The notes under the pieces were generated by a model, which worked only from the letters and a program-made list of their open reading frames with translations, made no database searches and had not been told where the DNA came from. A program made the position numbers and the translations under genes. This document shows, piece after piece, positions 25,208-33,111 of a stretch of DNA of 33,943 nt; positions within the stretch are counted from its first letter, which is position 1, and each line of letters starts with the position of its first letter. The stretch is taken from contig CAYLYP010000030.1 of the NCBI GenBank assembly GCA_964387795.1, positions 1-33,943 of the forward strand. Direction: 5' to 3'. Origin of the DNA: CAYLYP01 sp964387795 (GTDB taxonomy: Bacteria > Bacteroidota > Bacteroidia > Bacteroidales > UBA7960).

Positions 25208-25903
25208 ATGCATAGTAATAAATACATTTTCATATATGCTTCAATACTGGTGGTTGTCGTTGCACTACTGCTTTCAGTAGTATCAACAGTTCTAAAACCA
25301 ATACAGGACAACAATGTATATGCTGAAAAAATGCAAAACATCCTTGCTTCTGTCAACATTGAATCCAGTAGAAATGATGCCGCAGCGAATTATAAAAAAT
25401 ATATCAGGGAAGCAAAAATAGTGAACAGCCTTGGTGAGGATTTATCCGGGGATGCATTTACTGTTGACCTTAATGTTGAGCTTCGCAAAGACATTAAAGA
25501 CAGGTTACTTCCTGTTTATATTGCTGAAATTGAAAACCAGAAATACTATATCATCCCGGTAAGGGGCAAAGGATTATGGGGCTCGATATGGGGCTATATT
25601 TCACTTAAATCGGATATGGAAACTGTTTATGGTGCAAATTTCGACCATAAAAGTGAAACACCCGGCCTTGGTGCAGAAATAAACACCCCGGCATTTAAAA
25701 ATCAATTTAAAGGCAAAAAGATTTTCGACGATAAAGGGGCTTTTACTTCTGTTACAGTTGTTAAAGGAGGGGCTCCCGATGACGACCCCTACGGTGTCGA
25801 TGCAATTAGCGGAGGCACAATAACCTCTAACGGGGTCACAAAAATGCTTTTTGAAGGTTTAAAAAGCTATGAGTCATATTTTAAAAAGATAAAACAATCA
25901 TGA
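25208..25903 (+). CDS. nqrC: Na+-NQR subunit C
   Basis: Subunit with one N-terminal membrane helix (about residues 5-27) and a periplasmic FMN-binding domain (231 residues). The covalent FMN site is T204 in DAISGGTITSNGV; the Vibrio consensus is SGAT, so one alanine is glycine here, a conservative change that should still be recognised by ApbE. GLWGSIWGYISL and HKSETPGLGAEI are conserved flavin-contact segments. The stop overlaps the nqrD start by 4 bp (ATGA). Confidence 0.96.
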   Translation: MHSNKYIFIYASILVVVVALLLSVVSTVLKPIQDNNVYAEKMQNILASVNIESSRNDAAANYKKYIREAKIVNSLGEDLSGDAFTVDLNVELRKDIKDRLLPVYIAEIENQKYYIIPVRGKGLWGSIWGYISLKSDMETVYGANFDHKSETPGLGAEINTPAFKNQFKGKKIFDDKGAFTSVTVVKGGAPDDDPYGVDAISGGTITSNGVTKMLFEGLKSYESYFKKIKQS

Positions 25904-26559
25904 GTAATAATATAGTTGCCTCAAAAGAGCCCATGTTTTCAGTTAAGAATAGAAAACTGCTCACAGCTCCACTGAGCAAGCAAAACCCAATAACTGTCCA
26001 GGTACTGGGTATTTGCTCAGCTCTAGCAATAACTGTAAAACTCGAAACAGCAATTGTAATGGCTATTTCCGTTACTATTGTTACTGCTTTTTCAAATACT
26101 GTGATTTCACTGCTTCGTAATACCATTCCCCAAAGCATCAGGATCATTGTCCAATTGGTTGTCGTTGCTTTCTTAGTTATTGTTGTCGATCAGATACTTA
26201 AAGCCTTCCTTTATGATATCAGCAAACAACTTTCTGTTTTTGTCGGCCTTATCATTACAAACTGTATTATCATGGGTCGCATCGAAGCTTTTGCGCTGGG
26301 AAATAAAGTCTGGCCTTCGTTCCTTGATGGGATTGGAAATGGCCTTGGATATGGCATGATCCTGGTTATCGTTGCTTTTTTCAGGGAACTGCTTGGATCA
26401 GGCAAAATACTTGGTTTCAAAGTAATCCCTCAGATATTCTATGATTGGGGCTATGTTGATAACGGCCTGATGATATTGCCCCCTATGGCTTTGATAACTG
26501 CAGGCATTATTGTCTGGGTTCAAAGAACTAAGGACAAATCCCTTATCGACATCAGTTAA
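25900..26559 (+). CDS. nqrD: Na+-NQR subunit D
   Basis: Integral membrane subunit of 219 residues with six helices in inverted topology to NqrE. C39 (LGICSALAI) and C122 (IITNCIIMGR) are the ligands of the iron or 2Fe-2S centre located between NqrD and NqrE in the middle of the membrane. It is homologous to RnfE, but its nqr operon context makes NqrD firm. Its start overlaps nqrC; nqrE follows after 37 bp. Confidence 0.96.
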   Translation: MSNNIVASKEPMFSVKNRKLLTAPLSKQNPITVQVLGICSALAITVKLETAIVMAISVTIVTAFSNTVISLLRNTIPQSIRIIVQLVVVAFLVIVVDQILKAFLYDISKQLSVFVGLIITNCIIMGRIEAFALGNKVWPSFLDGIGNGLGYGMILVIVAFFRELLGSGKILGFKVIPQIFYDWGYVDNGLMILPPMALITAGIIVWVQRTKDKSLIDIS

Positions 26560-26596
26560 TCCTTTTTATTGGCAATCTTTTTTAAATTAAGAAAAA

Positions 26597-27286
26597 ATGG
26601 AAGAACTCATAAGCATATTTGTCAGGAGTATTTTTATTGACAACATGATATTTGCCTATTTCCTGGGCATGTGTTCCTATCTGGCAGTATCCCGCACTGT
26701 TAATACTTCTGTAGGGCTTGGCATTGCAGTAGTGTTTGTTTTGGGCATTACTGTCCCAATCAACTACCTGATGCAAAACTATTTAATTGGACCGGGTGCC
26801 TTATCCTGGCTGGGAAGTGATTTTGCTGACATTGATTTAAGCTTTCTGTCTTTTATCATGTTCATTGCAACAATAGCAGCAATGGTCCAATTGGTTGAGA
26901 TGTTTATTGAAAAGGTAAGCCCAAGCCTGTACTCAACCCTGGGGATATTTCTGCCCCTCATCGCTGTAAACTGTGCAATCCTTGGGGCTTCATTGTTTAT
27001 GCAGGAAAGGGAATACGCTTCAATTTGGGAAGCTACCTCTTTTGGCCTTGGCAGCGGAGTGGGCTGGTTCCTAGCAATTGTTGGAATTGCAGCCATCAGG
27101 GAAAAAATCAGATATTCAAATGTCCCTGCACCTTTAAGGGGACTTGGAATCACATTTATTATCACAGGCCTGATGGGAATCGCCTTCATGAGCTTCATGG
27201 GCATAGAAATAAAAAAAGATACTAACGTAAAAACTGAAATAAGCAATGATATTACTAGCGAGCTCAGGAATGATAATAACCATTAG
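26597..27286 (+). CDS. nqrE: Na+-NQR subunit E
   Basis: Integral membrane subunit (229 residues) paired with NqrD. C26 (FLGMCSYLAVS) and C126 (AVNCAILG) are the other two ligands of the intramembrane iron centre. The body matches the usual ~198 residues; the extra ~25 residues at the C-terminus (after FMSFMGIEI) are charged and lie in the overlap with nqrF. The overlap is 17 to 41 bp depending on the nqrF start. Confidence 0.96.
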   Translation: MEELISIFVRSIFIDNMIFAYFLGMCSYLAVSRTVNTSVGLGIAVVFVLGITVPINYLMQNYLIGPGALSWLGSDFADIDLSFLSFIMFIATIAAMVQLVEMFIEKVSPSLYSTLGIFLPLIAVNCAILGASLFMQEREYASIWEATSFGLGSGVGWFLAIVGIAAIREKIRYSNVPAPLRGLGITFIITGLMGIAFMSFMGIEIKKDTNVKTEISNDITSELRNDNNH

Positions 27287-28502
27287 CATTGTAGTATTTT
27301 TGGTCATAACCCTCCTGCTAGTGGGGATATTGCTTTATGCAAAATCCAAGCTGACGCCCAGCGGTCAGGTAAAAATTAAAATCAATGGCGAAAAAGAGTT
27401 GGATGTCAATTCCGGCTCCAGTTTACTTAGCACCCTTGCTGCCAATAAGATTTTTTTACCTTCTGCCTGTGGTGGCGGTGGAACATGCGCTATGTGCAAA
27501 TGCCAGGTCTTATCCGGTGCTGGTGACATCCTACCCACCGAAGTGGGCTATTTCACCCGTAAAGAAATTCAAAACAAATGGAGGCTCGGTTGTCAGGTAA
27601 AAGTAAAACAAGACCTTGAAATACAGATCCCTAAAGAGATATTTGGAATTAAGAAATGGGAATGTGAGGTTGTCTCAAATAACAATGTGGCTACCTTTAT
27701 CAAGGAATTTGTTGTAAAACTTCCTGAAGGAGAAACCCTTGATTTTAAATCCGGTTCCTATATCCAGATTGATGTGCCCACCTGCGAAGTGGAATTCAAA
27801 GATATGATTGTTCAGGACATGTTTAGGGAAGATTGGGACAAACTGAATATGTGGACATTGAAAATGAACAATCCTGAACCTGTTTTCAGGGCATATTCTA
27901 TGGCTAACCATCCCGCTGAAGGCAATATCGTTAAACTTAATATCCGTATTGCCACACCACCCTGGGACAGAGAAAAAAACCAATTCCTTAATGTAAACCC
28001 TGGCATCTGTTCTTCCTTTATCTTTAGCCGCAAACCTGGCGATAAAGTTACTGTAAGCGGACCTTATGGCGAATTCCACATCAAAAACACTGAGCGTGAA
28101 ATGGTTTACATCGGAGGTGGGGCAGGAATGGCTCCCCTCCGCTCTCACATCTTCCACCTTTTCCACACTAACAAAACAAACCGTAAAGTATCATTTTGGT
28201 ACGGTGCCCGTTCTAAAAGAGAAGTATTTTACGAGGAAGATTTCCGTAATATTGAAAAAGATTTCCCAAACTTTAAGTTCAATATCTCTTTATCTGAGCC
28301 CCTCGCTGCTGACAATTGGACAGGATATACCGGTTTTATCCATCAAGTAGTCCTCGACAACTATCTCAGCAAACATCCGGAACCGGAAGATGTTGAATTC
28401 TATCTTTGCGGCCCTCCCCAAATGAACAATGCTGTTCTTAATATGCTTGATAATATTGGCATACCTAAAGAAAACATCGACCTTGACGACTTTGGTGGTT
28501 AA
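27270..28502 (+). CDS. nqrF: Na+-NQR subunit F (NADH dehydrogenase component)
   Basis: Entry subunit for electrons, about 410 residues. From ATG 27270 it has one membrane helix (about 3-23), a 2Fe-2S ferredoxin domain with C67, C73, C76 and C108 (SACGGGGTCAMCKC, LGCQV), an FAD domain (FRAYSMANHP) and an NADH-binding domain (IGGGAGMAPLRSHIF, YLCGPPQMN), ending in DDFGG. An earlier in-frame ATG (27246) adds eight residues; 27270 is preferred because the N-terminus then matches the family. Last gene of nqrABCDEF, followed by a terminator. Confidence 0.97.
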   Translation: MIITISIVVFLVITLLLVGILLYAKSKLTPSGQVKIKINGEKELDVNSGSSLLSTLAANKIFLPSACGGGGTCAMCKCQVLSGAGDILPTEVGYFTRKEIQNKWRLGCQVKVKQDLEIQIPKEIFGIKKWECEVVSNNNVATFIKEFVVKLPEGETLDFKSGSYIQIDVPTCEVEFKDMIVQDMFREDWDKLNMWTLKMNNPEPVFRAYSMANHPAEGNIVKLNIRIATPPWDREKNQFLNVNPGICSSFIFSRKPGDKVTVSGPYGEFHIKNTEREMVYIGGGAGMAPLRSHIFHLFHTNKTNRKVSFWYGARSKREVFYEEDFRNIEKDFPNFKFNISLSEPLAADNWTGYTGFIHQVVLDNYLSKHPEPEDVEFYLCGPPQMNNAVLNMLDNIGIPKENIDLDDFGG

Positions 28503-28508
28503 ACTTTT

Positions 28509-28537
28509 AGCCCTGGATTTTCTCCAGGGCTTTTTTT
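28509..28537 (+). terminator. Terminator of the nqr operon
   Basis: AGCCCTGGA (28509-28517) pairs with TCCAGGGCT (28523-28531) over TTTTC, followed by seven T. It separates nqrF from apbE, so apbE may be expressed from its own promoter or by readthrough. Confidence 0.88.
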
Positions 28538-28648
28538 ATTTCTTTGATAAATAACATATTTTCACTAAAAATACTACATTTACAAATATTTTAATTTACA
28601 GGGCCCGCAAATGCCCCTTGGTTAAAAATGATAACTAATTCCTGTGTC

Positions 28649-29689
28649 ATGAAACGTATTTTTTTATTGCTGATTATTGCAAGTTTAGTTTGCTTATCAT
28701 TCCCTGCATGTAACAACAACAAGCCTGCACGCCTTATTCAATTCAGGGGCACTGTTTTTGGCACGATATACTCTATATCTTATTACGATGTTCAGGCAAG
28801 GATGCTTCAAGACGAAATTGAAGAGCTCCTTGATTCATTTAATAATTCGCTCTCTACATACGAACGTAACAGCATCATTAGCCGGATCAACAGAAATGAA
28901 ACCCAACAGGGTGACGCTTTTTTTAATACAGTTTTTAAAAAAGCCTTAGAAGTTTCAGCTATTACCGAGGGAGCTTTTGACCCTACTGTGGCGCCACTCG
29001 TCAACGCATGGGGCTTCGGGTTTACTGAAAAACCTAAGTTGTCAAAAAAAATCCTTGATAGCATTGCCGATTTTGTAGGATATCAAAAAATTCATTTTAA
29101 CAACAACCTGGTGGTTAAAGATGATCCCAGGATTATGTTAGACTTTAATGCAATAGCCAAAGGTTATGGCGTTGATGTGGTCGCTTCTTACCTTGACTAC
29201 CAGGATATTTCTTCTTACCTCGTTGAAATTGGTGGTGAAGTGGTTGCCGGTGATGCAAAACCAAATGGCGACAAATGGAGAGTTGGTATCGAACGCCCTG
29301 CCAACTCTGCCGATGCTAAACAACAATGGGAAGTTATCGTTGAACTGGAAAGAAAAGCTGTTGCGACCTCTGGCACCTATCGAAAATTCTATGAAGAAAA
29401 CGGTGTTAAATATTCACATACCATCGACCCAAAAACCTGTGCCCCTGTTGACCATAGCCTCCTTAGCGCAACAGTGATTGCCAAAGATTGTATGACTGCT
29501 GATGCATTTGCCACCGGATTTATGGTTTGGGGTGTTGAGAAATCAATCTCCTTTGTTGAAAATAACCCCGATTTGGAAGCATTTTTTATTTATGATGATG
29601 GAAATGGCAATTTCCTTACTTACAAAACCCCGGGTTTAAATGTTAAAACAAGAGATGACTTAAAAGCTGGCACCTCTCCTGTTTATTAA
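28649..29689 (+). CDS. apbE: FAD:protein FMN transferase (ApbE)
   Basis: Periplasmic lipoprotein that transfers FMN from FAD to a threonine of target proteins, here predicted to be T216 of NqrB and T204 of NqrC. From ATG 28649 (346 residues) the N-terminus is a lipoprotein signal (ending SFPACNN); the ATG seven codons upstream would add an odd polar extension. Family signs are GTVFGTIYSISYYD, GAFDPTVAPLVNAWGFG, LDFNAIAKGYGVDVVA, YLVEIGGEVVAGD and YSHTIDPKTCAPVDHS, then the Mg2+-binding MTADAFATGFMVWG. Position directly after nqrF fits its role in complex maturation. Confidence 0.96.
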   Translation: MKRIFLLLIIASLVCLSFPACNNNKPARLIQFRGTVFGTIYSISYYDVQARMLQDEIEELLDSFNNSLSTYERNSIISRINRNETQQGDAFFNTVFKKALEVSAITEGAFDPTVAPLVNAWGFGFTEKPKLSKKILDSIADFVGYQKIHFNNNLVVKDDPRIMLDFNAIAKGYGVDVVASYLDYQDISSYLVEIGGEVVAGDAKPNGDKWRVGIERPANSADAKQQWEVIVELERKAVATSGTYRKFYEENGVKYSHTIDPKTCAPVDHSLLSATVIAKDCMTADAFATGFMVWGVEKSISFVENNPDLEAFFIYDDGNGNFLTYKTPGLNVKTRDDLKAGTSPVY

Positions 29690-30275
29690 TCAGTGTTCAC
29701 TACTGATTTATTTGTGTGAACCTGATGAAAAACTCTCATAATCAGGTTGTCTGGTATTTTCGATTTTCCCTCATAATCCTGCTAAAAAGGATTATAATCA
29801 TTATATGCTAAATTTATTGCACTCATTTTTTAATGGCAAATAAAAAACAAGCTGCATCCCTGTCACCAATTCCCTTATTAAAATACAACATCACCTTGCC
29901 GCCAGGAACCTAAACCATCGATGGCTTATCTTTCTATGCCTCTGTTTGTCACTTCATGAACCTTACATGAAGTTTCCATGACGTTTCGTTGAAGCAATTA
30001 TGAGATATTCAGATTTTATAAATAAATCGTTTTACATTTATTAACATATTGAGGTTTTGATATTCAACTATTATTCAATGCATTACAATGAGACCAGTGT
30101 GAAGATATGTTAATTTTAACTTATTAAATGTTAATATTTTTTCATAATAAGCTGAATTTCAATACCATAGATAGGTCACGGTATTACCAAGGATATACCA
30201 AGGTCTTATCAGGTTCAGTATCGTCCAGTATGTACTTGGACAAATAGTGAAGCAGGTATGATTTTATTGACATTT

Positions 30276-30337
30276 TACGATATACGATGTACGATTGATC
30301 AAAATCGTCAATTGTAATTCGTCAATCGTCAATTGTA
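30276..30337. repeat. Degenerate TACGAT / CGTCAATTGTA repeat block
   Basis: Three TACGAT units in a row (TACGATA, TACGATG, TACGATT) are followed by CGTCAATTGTA (30306-30316), CGTCAAT (30320-30326) and CGTCAATTGTA again (30327-30337). The second half is close to the reverse complement of the first. It resembles the short TACGATT/GACGATT intergenic repeats seen in some Bacteroidota genomes. Too few and too irregular for CRISPR. Confidence 0.5.
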
Positions 30338-30526
30338 TTTCTTGTCAGTTTTTATTGCTGTTTCATGCTAATTGTTGCCGGACAATTTGTCGGTTTTTTA
30401 TTCATGTCAGGCAATAAGTAGCAACAAGTCGCAAATTTTTATATAATGACAGATTTGCATGTTTTTAGTAGCAGGCATATCAGGTCACTGAGATTTCAAA
30501 GAGTCTTGAAAATAGTGGCCAATCCC

Positions 30527-30599
30527 GTTCTTTGACATGTTGTGTTATTATCATAAAAATCTGTCCTTTTTGAGCCTTGTTCATTCTCAAAACAGGGAC
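30527..30599 (+). other. BoxA-like motif followed by a long hairpin
   Basis: GTTCTTTGACA (30527-30537) resembles the boxA antitermination signal of rRNA leaders (E. coli TGCTCTTTAACA). Thirty bases on, GTCCT and TTTTGAG (30563-30574) pair with CTCAAAA and GGGAC (30586-30599) around an 11-base loop. No rRNA gene is in the window. This could be a rRNA-leader relic, a small RNA, or chance. Confidence 0.3.
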
Positions 30600-30767
30600 T
30601 GCTGAAAAATACTTAACAAGCAGAATTTAAATAATTAACAACTCCATTAAATAGCAATAAATACAAGGATTTGTTTCCTTAAGTGCTAATAAGTTTGAAT
30701 CTTGTTCGCGTTAGTCTTTAAGGCAGACCCTAAATAACAAAATATTAAACAAGGCAACAGAGAACTA

Positions 30768-30989
30768 TTAATTGTCTTTCTTAACAGATATTTCAAGGTT
30801 TTGAGACGTGTTGTCGCATGAATCATCTGTTTTCCCGCCACAGGTACATGGGATAGTCTTCCCTGTTGAAGGATCTACACTGCCACATGTTTTTTTGAAA
30901 GTAGCACCTTTAATAAAAAACATCTTTATCGCAATACCTAAAAAGGAAATTCCAATAACAAGGAAAGCGATTAGAAATAGTTTAATCAT
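30768..30989 (-). CDS. Small single-TM four-cysteine protein, NqrM-like
   Basis: A 73-residue protein with an N-terminal membrane helix (about residues 3-26) and a short soluble tail with four cysteines, C35 (FKKTCGS), C48 and C50 (PCTCGG) and C58 (DDSCDN). Layout and spacing resemble NqrM (DUF539), the maturation factor that supplies iron for the NqrD/NqrE centre, which in Vibrio has one helix then a CG, a CxC and a further C. Similar short proteins in Bacteroidota are often annotated only as membrane or secreted proteins. The nqr operon and apbE lie 1.1-8 kb away, which supports the link. It is on the opposite strand to nqr, so it is regulated separately. Function is inferred. Confidence 0.6.
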   Translation of the reverse strand: MIKLFLIAFLVIGISFLGIAIKMFFIKGATFKKTCGSVDPSTGKTIPCTCGGKTDDSCDNTSQNLEISVKKDN

Positions 30990-31097
30990 AGCAATTAATA
31001 TTTTTCTTGTTAAACAACAAAATCAGGCTTTTGTTTAAGGGACAGGGATATATCTTCCGGTAAAAAGATTTCTTATAAATCCATAATCATTTTTTGA

Positions 31098-31865
31098 TCA
31101 GGACATCTGTCTCACCCATTCTGCAAGGATAACACCAGTAGCAATGGATACATTTAGTGATTCGGCCCTTTCGGAAGCATTACTAACAGGAGAAGGGATA
31201 AAGAGTTTTTGGTTCACAAAAGCCATAAGTTCTTTCCCCACCCCTTTTGATTCGTTTCCCATCAATAACAAACCATCATCAGGGAACTTCTTCCTGTACA
31301 TATTTTCTCCATCAAGAGTTGCAGCAAAAACAGGATAAGTATTTGGCAGTTCAGCAAGAAAAGCCATAAGGTTGGTATAGAAGATATCTACCCTTTTAAA
31401 AGAGCCCATGGTAGCCTGCAATACTTTGGGATTATAAACATCGGCACATTGAAGTGAACATATAATCTGGTGGCAGCCAAACCAGTCAGCCGTGCGAATT
31501 ATTGTACCGAGATTACCAGGATCCTGAACCCCATCAACAGCGATAATTATCCCTTTACCCTCAAGTGCTTCCAGAGGTTTTTGAGAAGGCATTTTTAATA
31601 CTGCAAGAGCATTATTGGGTGCAGAGAGTTGGCTCATTCGTTCTAAATCCTTATCGCTAACAATAGTGAGTGGGCATGAAGGATGAAAAATATGGGCATG
31701 TTTTTCAATCCAGGGTTCCATGGCAAAAACCTCTTCAATGAAATAGCGGCTATCAGCCATTTCCCTGACCACCTTATCCCCTTCAACAACAAACAGGCCA
31801 TGAGCAAGGCGGTTTTTTTTGTCTGAAAGGCTTTTTACCAATTTTATTTTCTGGTGACTTATCAT
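31098..31865 (-). CDS. TrmH/SpoU-family RNA 2'-O-ribose methyltransferase
   Basis: SPOUT-fold methyltransferase of 255 residues that uses S-adenosylmethionine to methylate a ribose in rRNA or tRNA. An N-terminal substrate-binding domain (to about 105) precedes the knotted domain with the three SpoU motifs: DPGNLGTIIRTADWFG, LLMGNESKGVGKE and ESLNVSIATGVILAEW. The RNA target cannot be told; RlmB and TsnR-like enzymes share this form. The ATG is directly preceded by a TATTTTTG element (31871-31878), close to the terminator of the ribosomal operon behind it. Confidence 0.92.
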   Translation of the reverse strand: MISHQKIKLVKSLSDKKNRLAHGLFVVEGDKVVREMADSRYFIEEVFAMEPWIEKHAHIFHPSCPLTIVSDKDLERMSQLSAPNNALAVLKMPSQKPLEALEGKGIIIAVDGVQDPGNLGTIIRTADWFGCHQIICSLQCADVYNPKVLQATMGSFKRVDIFYTNLMAFLAELPNTYPVFAATLDGENMYRKKFPDDGLLLMGNESKGVGKELMAFVNQKLFIPSPVSNASERAESLNVSIATGVILAEWVRQMS

Positions 31866-31874
31866 AGATACAAA

Positions 31875-31908
31875 AATAAAAAAACCTGCTTCTTGAGGAA
31901 GCAGGTTT
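31875..31908 (-). terminator. Terminator of the rpsF-rpsR-rplI operon
   Basis: AAACCTGCTTC (31882-31892) pairs with GAAGCAGGTTT (31898-31908). Read on the minus strand the T-run TTTTTTTATTTT follows the stem, so it acts for the ribosomal operon that ends at 31928. Confidence 0.88.
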
Positions 31909-31927
31909 CAGATTTTTATTTTTAAAA

Positions 31928-32377
31928 TTATTCTGCGATAACTTCAAATTTAACCTCGAAGCGAACTTCTTTATGAAGGTTTACTTTTGCAGTATAATTT
32001 CCAACTTCTTTGATGTTTTCACCATCGACAACGATTTTCTTACGATCGATTTCGATATCATAAGCTTTTTTCAATCCCTCAGCAATTTGGATTGCATTAA
32101 CTGAACCAAATATTTTACCTGAAGTACCTACTTTGGCGCCGATAGTGATTTGGGCATCTTTAAGTTTATCAGCAATTTTCTGGGCTTCTTTAATTACTTT
32201 TTCTTCTTTAAAAGCTCTTTGCTTGATAATTTCAGCCAGTTTTTTCTTTTCTGAAGGCAAAGCAAGGATTGCGATTCCCTGTGGGATCAGATAATTACGT
32301 GCATAACCAGGTTTTACGGTTACGATATCGTCTTTAAAGCCCAGTTTGGCTACGTCTTGTTTTAAAATGATTTCCAT
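31928..32377 (-). CDS. rplI: 50S ribosomal protein L9
   Basis: Ribosomal large-subunit protein L9 (149 residues, same as E. coli). The N-terminal domain EIILKQDVAKLGFKDDIVTVKPGYARNYLIPQG (present here in full) binds 23S rRNA; a long central helix (AEIIKQRAFKEE) joins it to the C-terminal domain. It is the last gene of rpsF-rpsR-rplI, with its Shine-Dalgarno site overlapping the rpsR stop codon. Confidence 0.98.
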   Translation of the reverse strand: MEIILKQDVAKLGFKDDIVTVKPGYARNYLIPQGIAILALPSEKKKLAEIIKQRAFKEEKVIKEAQKIADKLKDAQITIGAKVGTSGKIFGSVNAIQIAEGLKKAYDIEIDRKKIVVDGENIKEVGNYTAKVNLHKEVRFEVKFEVIAE

Positions 32378-32384
32378 TATTTTA

Positions 32385-32391
32385 CCTCCTT
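32385..32391 (-). promoter_or_regulatory. Strong ribosome binding site of rplI
   Basis: On the minus strand AAGGAGG stands 7 bases before the rplI ATG and shares bases with the TAA stop of rpsR (TAAGGAGG). Such a full Shine-Dalgarno site is uncommon in Bacteroidota and suggests coupled translation of L9 behind S18. Confidence 0.75.
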
Positions 32392-32662
32392 ATTTTAAAA
32401 GATCTGCAACATAAGGCATCAACGAGAGGTGTCTTGCCCTTTTGATGGCCTGGGCCACTTTTCTTTGATACTTAACCGATGTTCCGGTCAGACGACGGGG
32501 AAGGATCTTTCCCTGTTCATTGACAAACTTTAAAAGGAAGTTTGCGTCTTTGTAGTCAATGTATTTAATACCGCTTTTTTTGAAGCGGCAATATTTTTTC
32601 TTTTTGATATCTACAGCTATGGGAGCTAAATATCTAATTTCAGATTGCTGTTGTGTTGCCAT
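32390..32662 (-). CDS. rpsR: 30S ribosomal protein S18
   Basis: Small-subunit protein S18 (90 residues) that binds 16S rRNA with S6. Conserved segments KKKKYCRFKKSGIKYIDYKD, ILPRRLTGTSVKYQRKVAQA and RARHLSLMPYV are present. Middle gene of the operon, 37 bp after rpsF. Confidence 0.98.
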   Translation of the reverse strand: MATQQQSEIRYLAPIAVDIKKKKYCRFKKSGIKYIDYKDANFLLKFVNEQGKILPRRLTGTSVKYQRKVAQAIKRARHLSLMPYVADLLK

Positions 32663-32699
32663 TTTTCTGGATTTTTTTTAATTTGAACTAATATAATCC

Positions 32700-33056
32700 T
32701 TAATTTTCCTGTGCAACTGCAACAGGTTGTTTATCAGATCTCTTTTTCTCGTTATATGCGATGGCAAATTTATCAAGAGCCACGGTGAGAAAACGAATCA
32801 CTCTTTCTTCCCTTTTCAGGGTCAGTTCAAATTCAGCAATCAAGCTGGGTTCTGCTTTGAATTCAATCAGGTGGTAAAATCCGGTAGATTTTTTTTGAAT
32901 AGGATAAGCCAGTTTGCGAAGACCCCAATGATCTTCAAAAACAACCTCGGCTCCCTTTTCTGTCAGAAAACCCTGAATTTTACTTACCGTTTCCTTCATC
33001 TGTTCATCAGACAAAACGGGAGTCATAATGAAAACGGTTTCGTAATGATTCAACAT
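32700..33056 (-). CDS. rpsF: 30S ribosomal protein S6
   Basis: Small-subunit protein S6 (118 residues), partner of S18. The start at 33056 gives LNHYETVFIMTPVLSDEQ, the typical N-terminus; the open frame continues 39 codons upstream but that part is unrelated, and a -7 element lies within it. Other family segments are DHWGLRKLAYPIQKKSTGFYHL and LKREERVIRFLTVALDK. First gene of rpsF-rpsR-rplI. Confidence 0.97.
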   Translation of the reverse strand: MLNHYETVFIMTPVLSDEQMKETVSKIQGFLTEKGAEVVFEDHWGLRKLAYPIQKKSTGFYHLIEFKAEPSLIAEFELTLKREERVIRFLTVALDKFAIAYNEKKRSDKQPVAVAQEN

Positions 33057-33103
33057 AATTGTACTTTGTTTTTGTTTATAAATTTGATTATAATTTTGGG
33101 CTG

Positions 33104-33111
33104 CAAAAATA
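33104..33111 (-). promoter_or_regulatory. Candidate -7 element of the ribosomal operon
   Basis: TATTTTTG on the minus strand, 48 bp before the rpsF ATG, fits TAnnTTTG. A TTG lies 15 bases upstream, shorter than the usual 19-base spacing. Its position supports the internal start at 33056. Confidence 0.45.

Larger units (their letters stand above)
29690..30767. other. 1,078-bp gene-free region rich in inverted repeats
   Basis: No convincing protein gene, tRNA or rRNA. It holds a series of perfect inverted repeats: AATCAGT/ACTGATT (29688-29708), AACCTGAT/ATCAGGTT (29719-29748), ATAATCC/GGATTAT (29773-29795), CTTCATG/CATGAAG (29952-29972) and CTTATTA/TAATAAG (30120-30151). The first two may end apbE transcripts. 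Further along are a repeat TACCAAGG twice (30185-30203), a degenerate CGTCAAT repeat block, and a boxA-like motif with a hairpin, both listed separately. A 26-codon open frame (29833-29913) is too short to credit. Confidence 0.6.

Noticed and set aside
26779..27246. 155-codon open frame antisense to nqrE
   Set aside because: Shadow of a membrane protein gene; hydrophobic codons read backwards keep the frame open.
27675..28166. 163-codon open frame antisense to nqrF
   Set aside because: Lies wholly inside conserved nqrF; composition and lack of any recognisable motif mark it as a shadow.
29833..29913. 26-codon open frame in the 1.1-kb gene-free region
   Set aside because: Short, no promoter or ribosome site, no family resemblance.
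30276..30337. CRISPR-like array
   Set aside because: Repeat words are 7-11 bases, in both orientations and without regular spacers; no cas genes.
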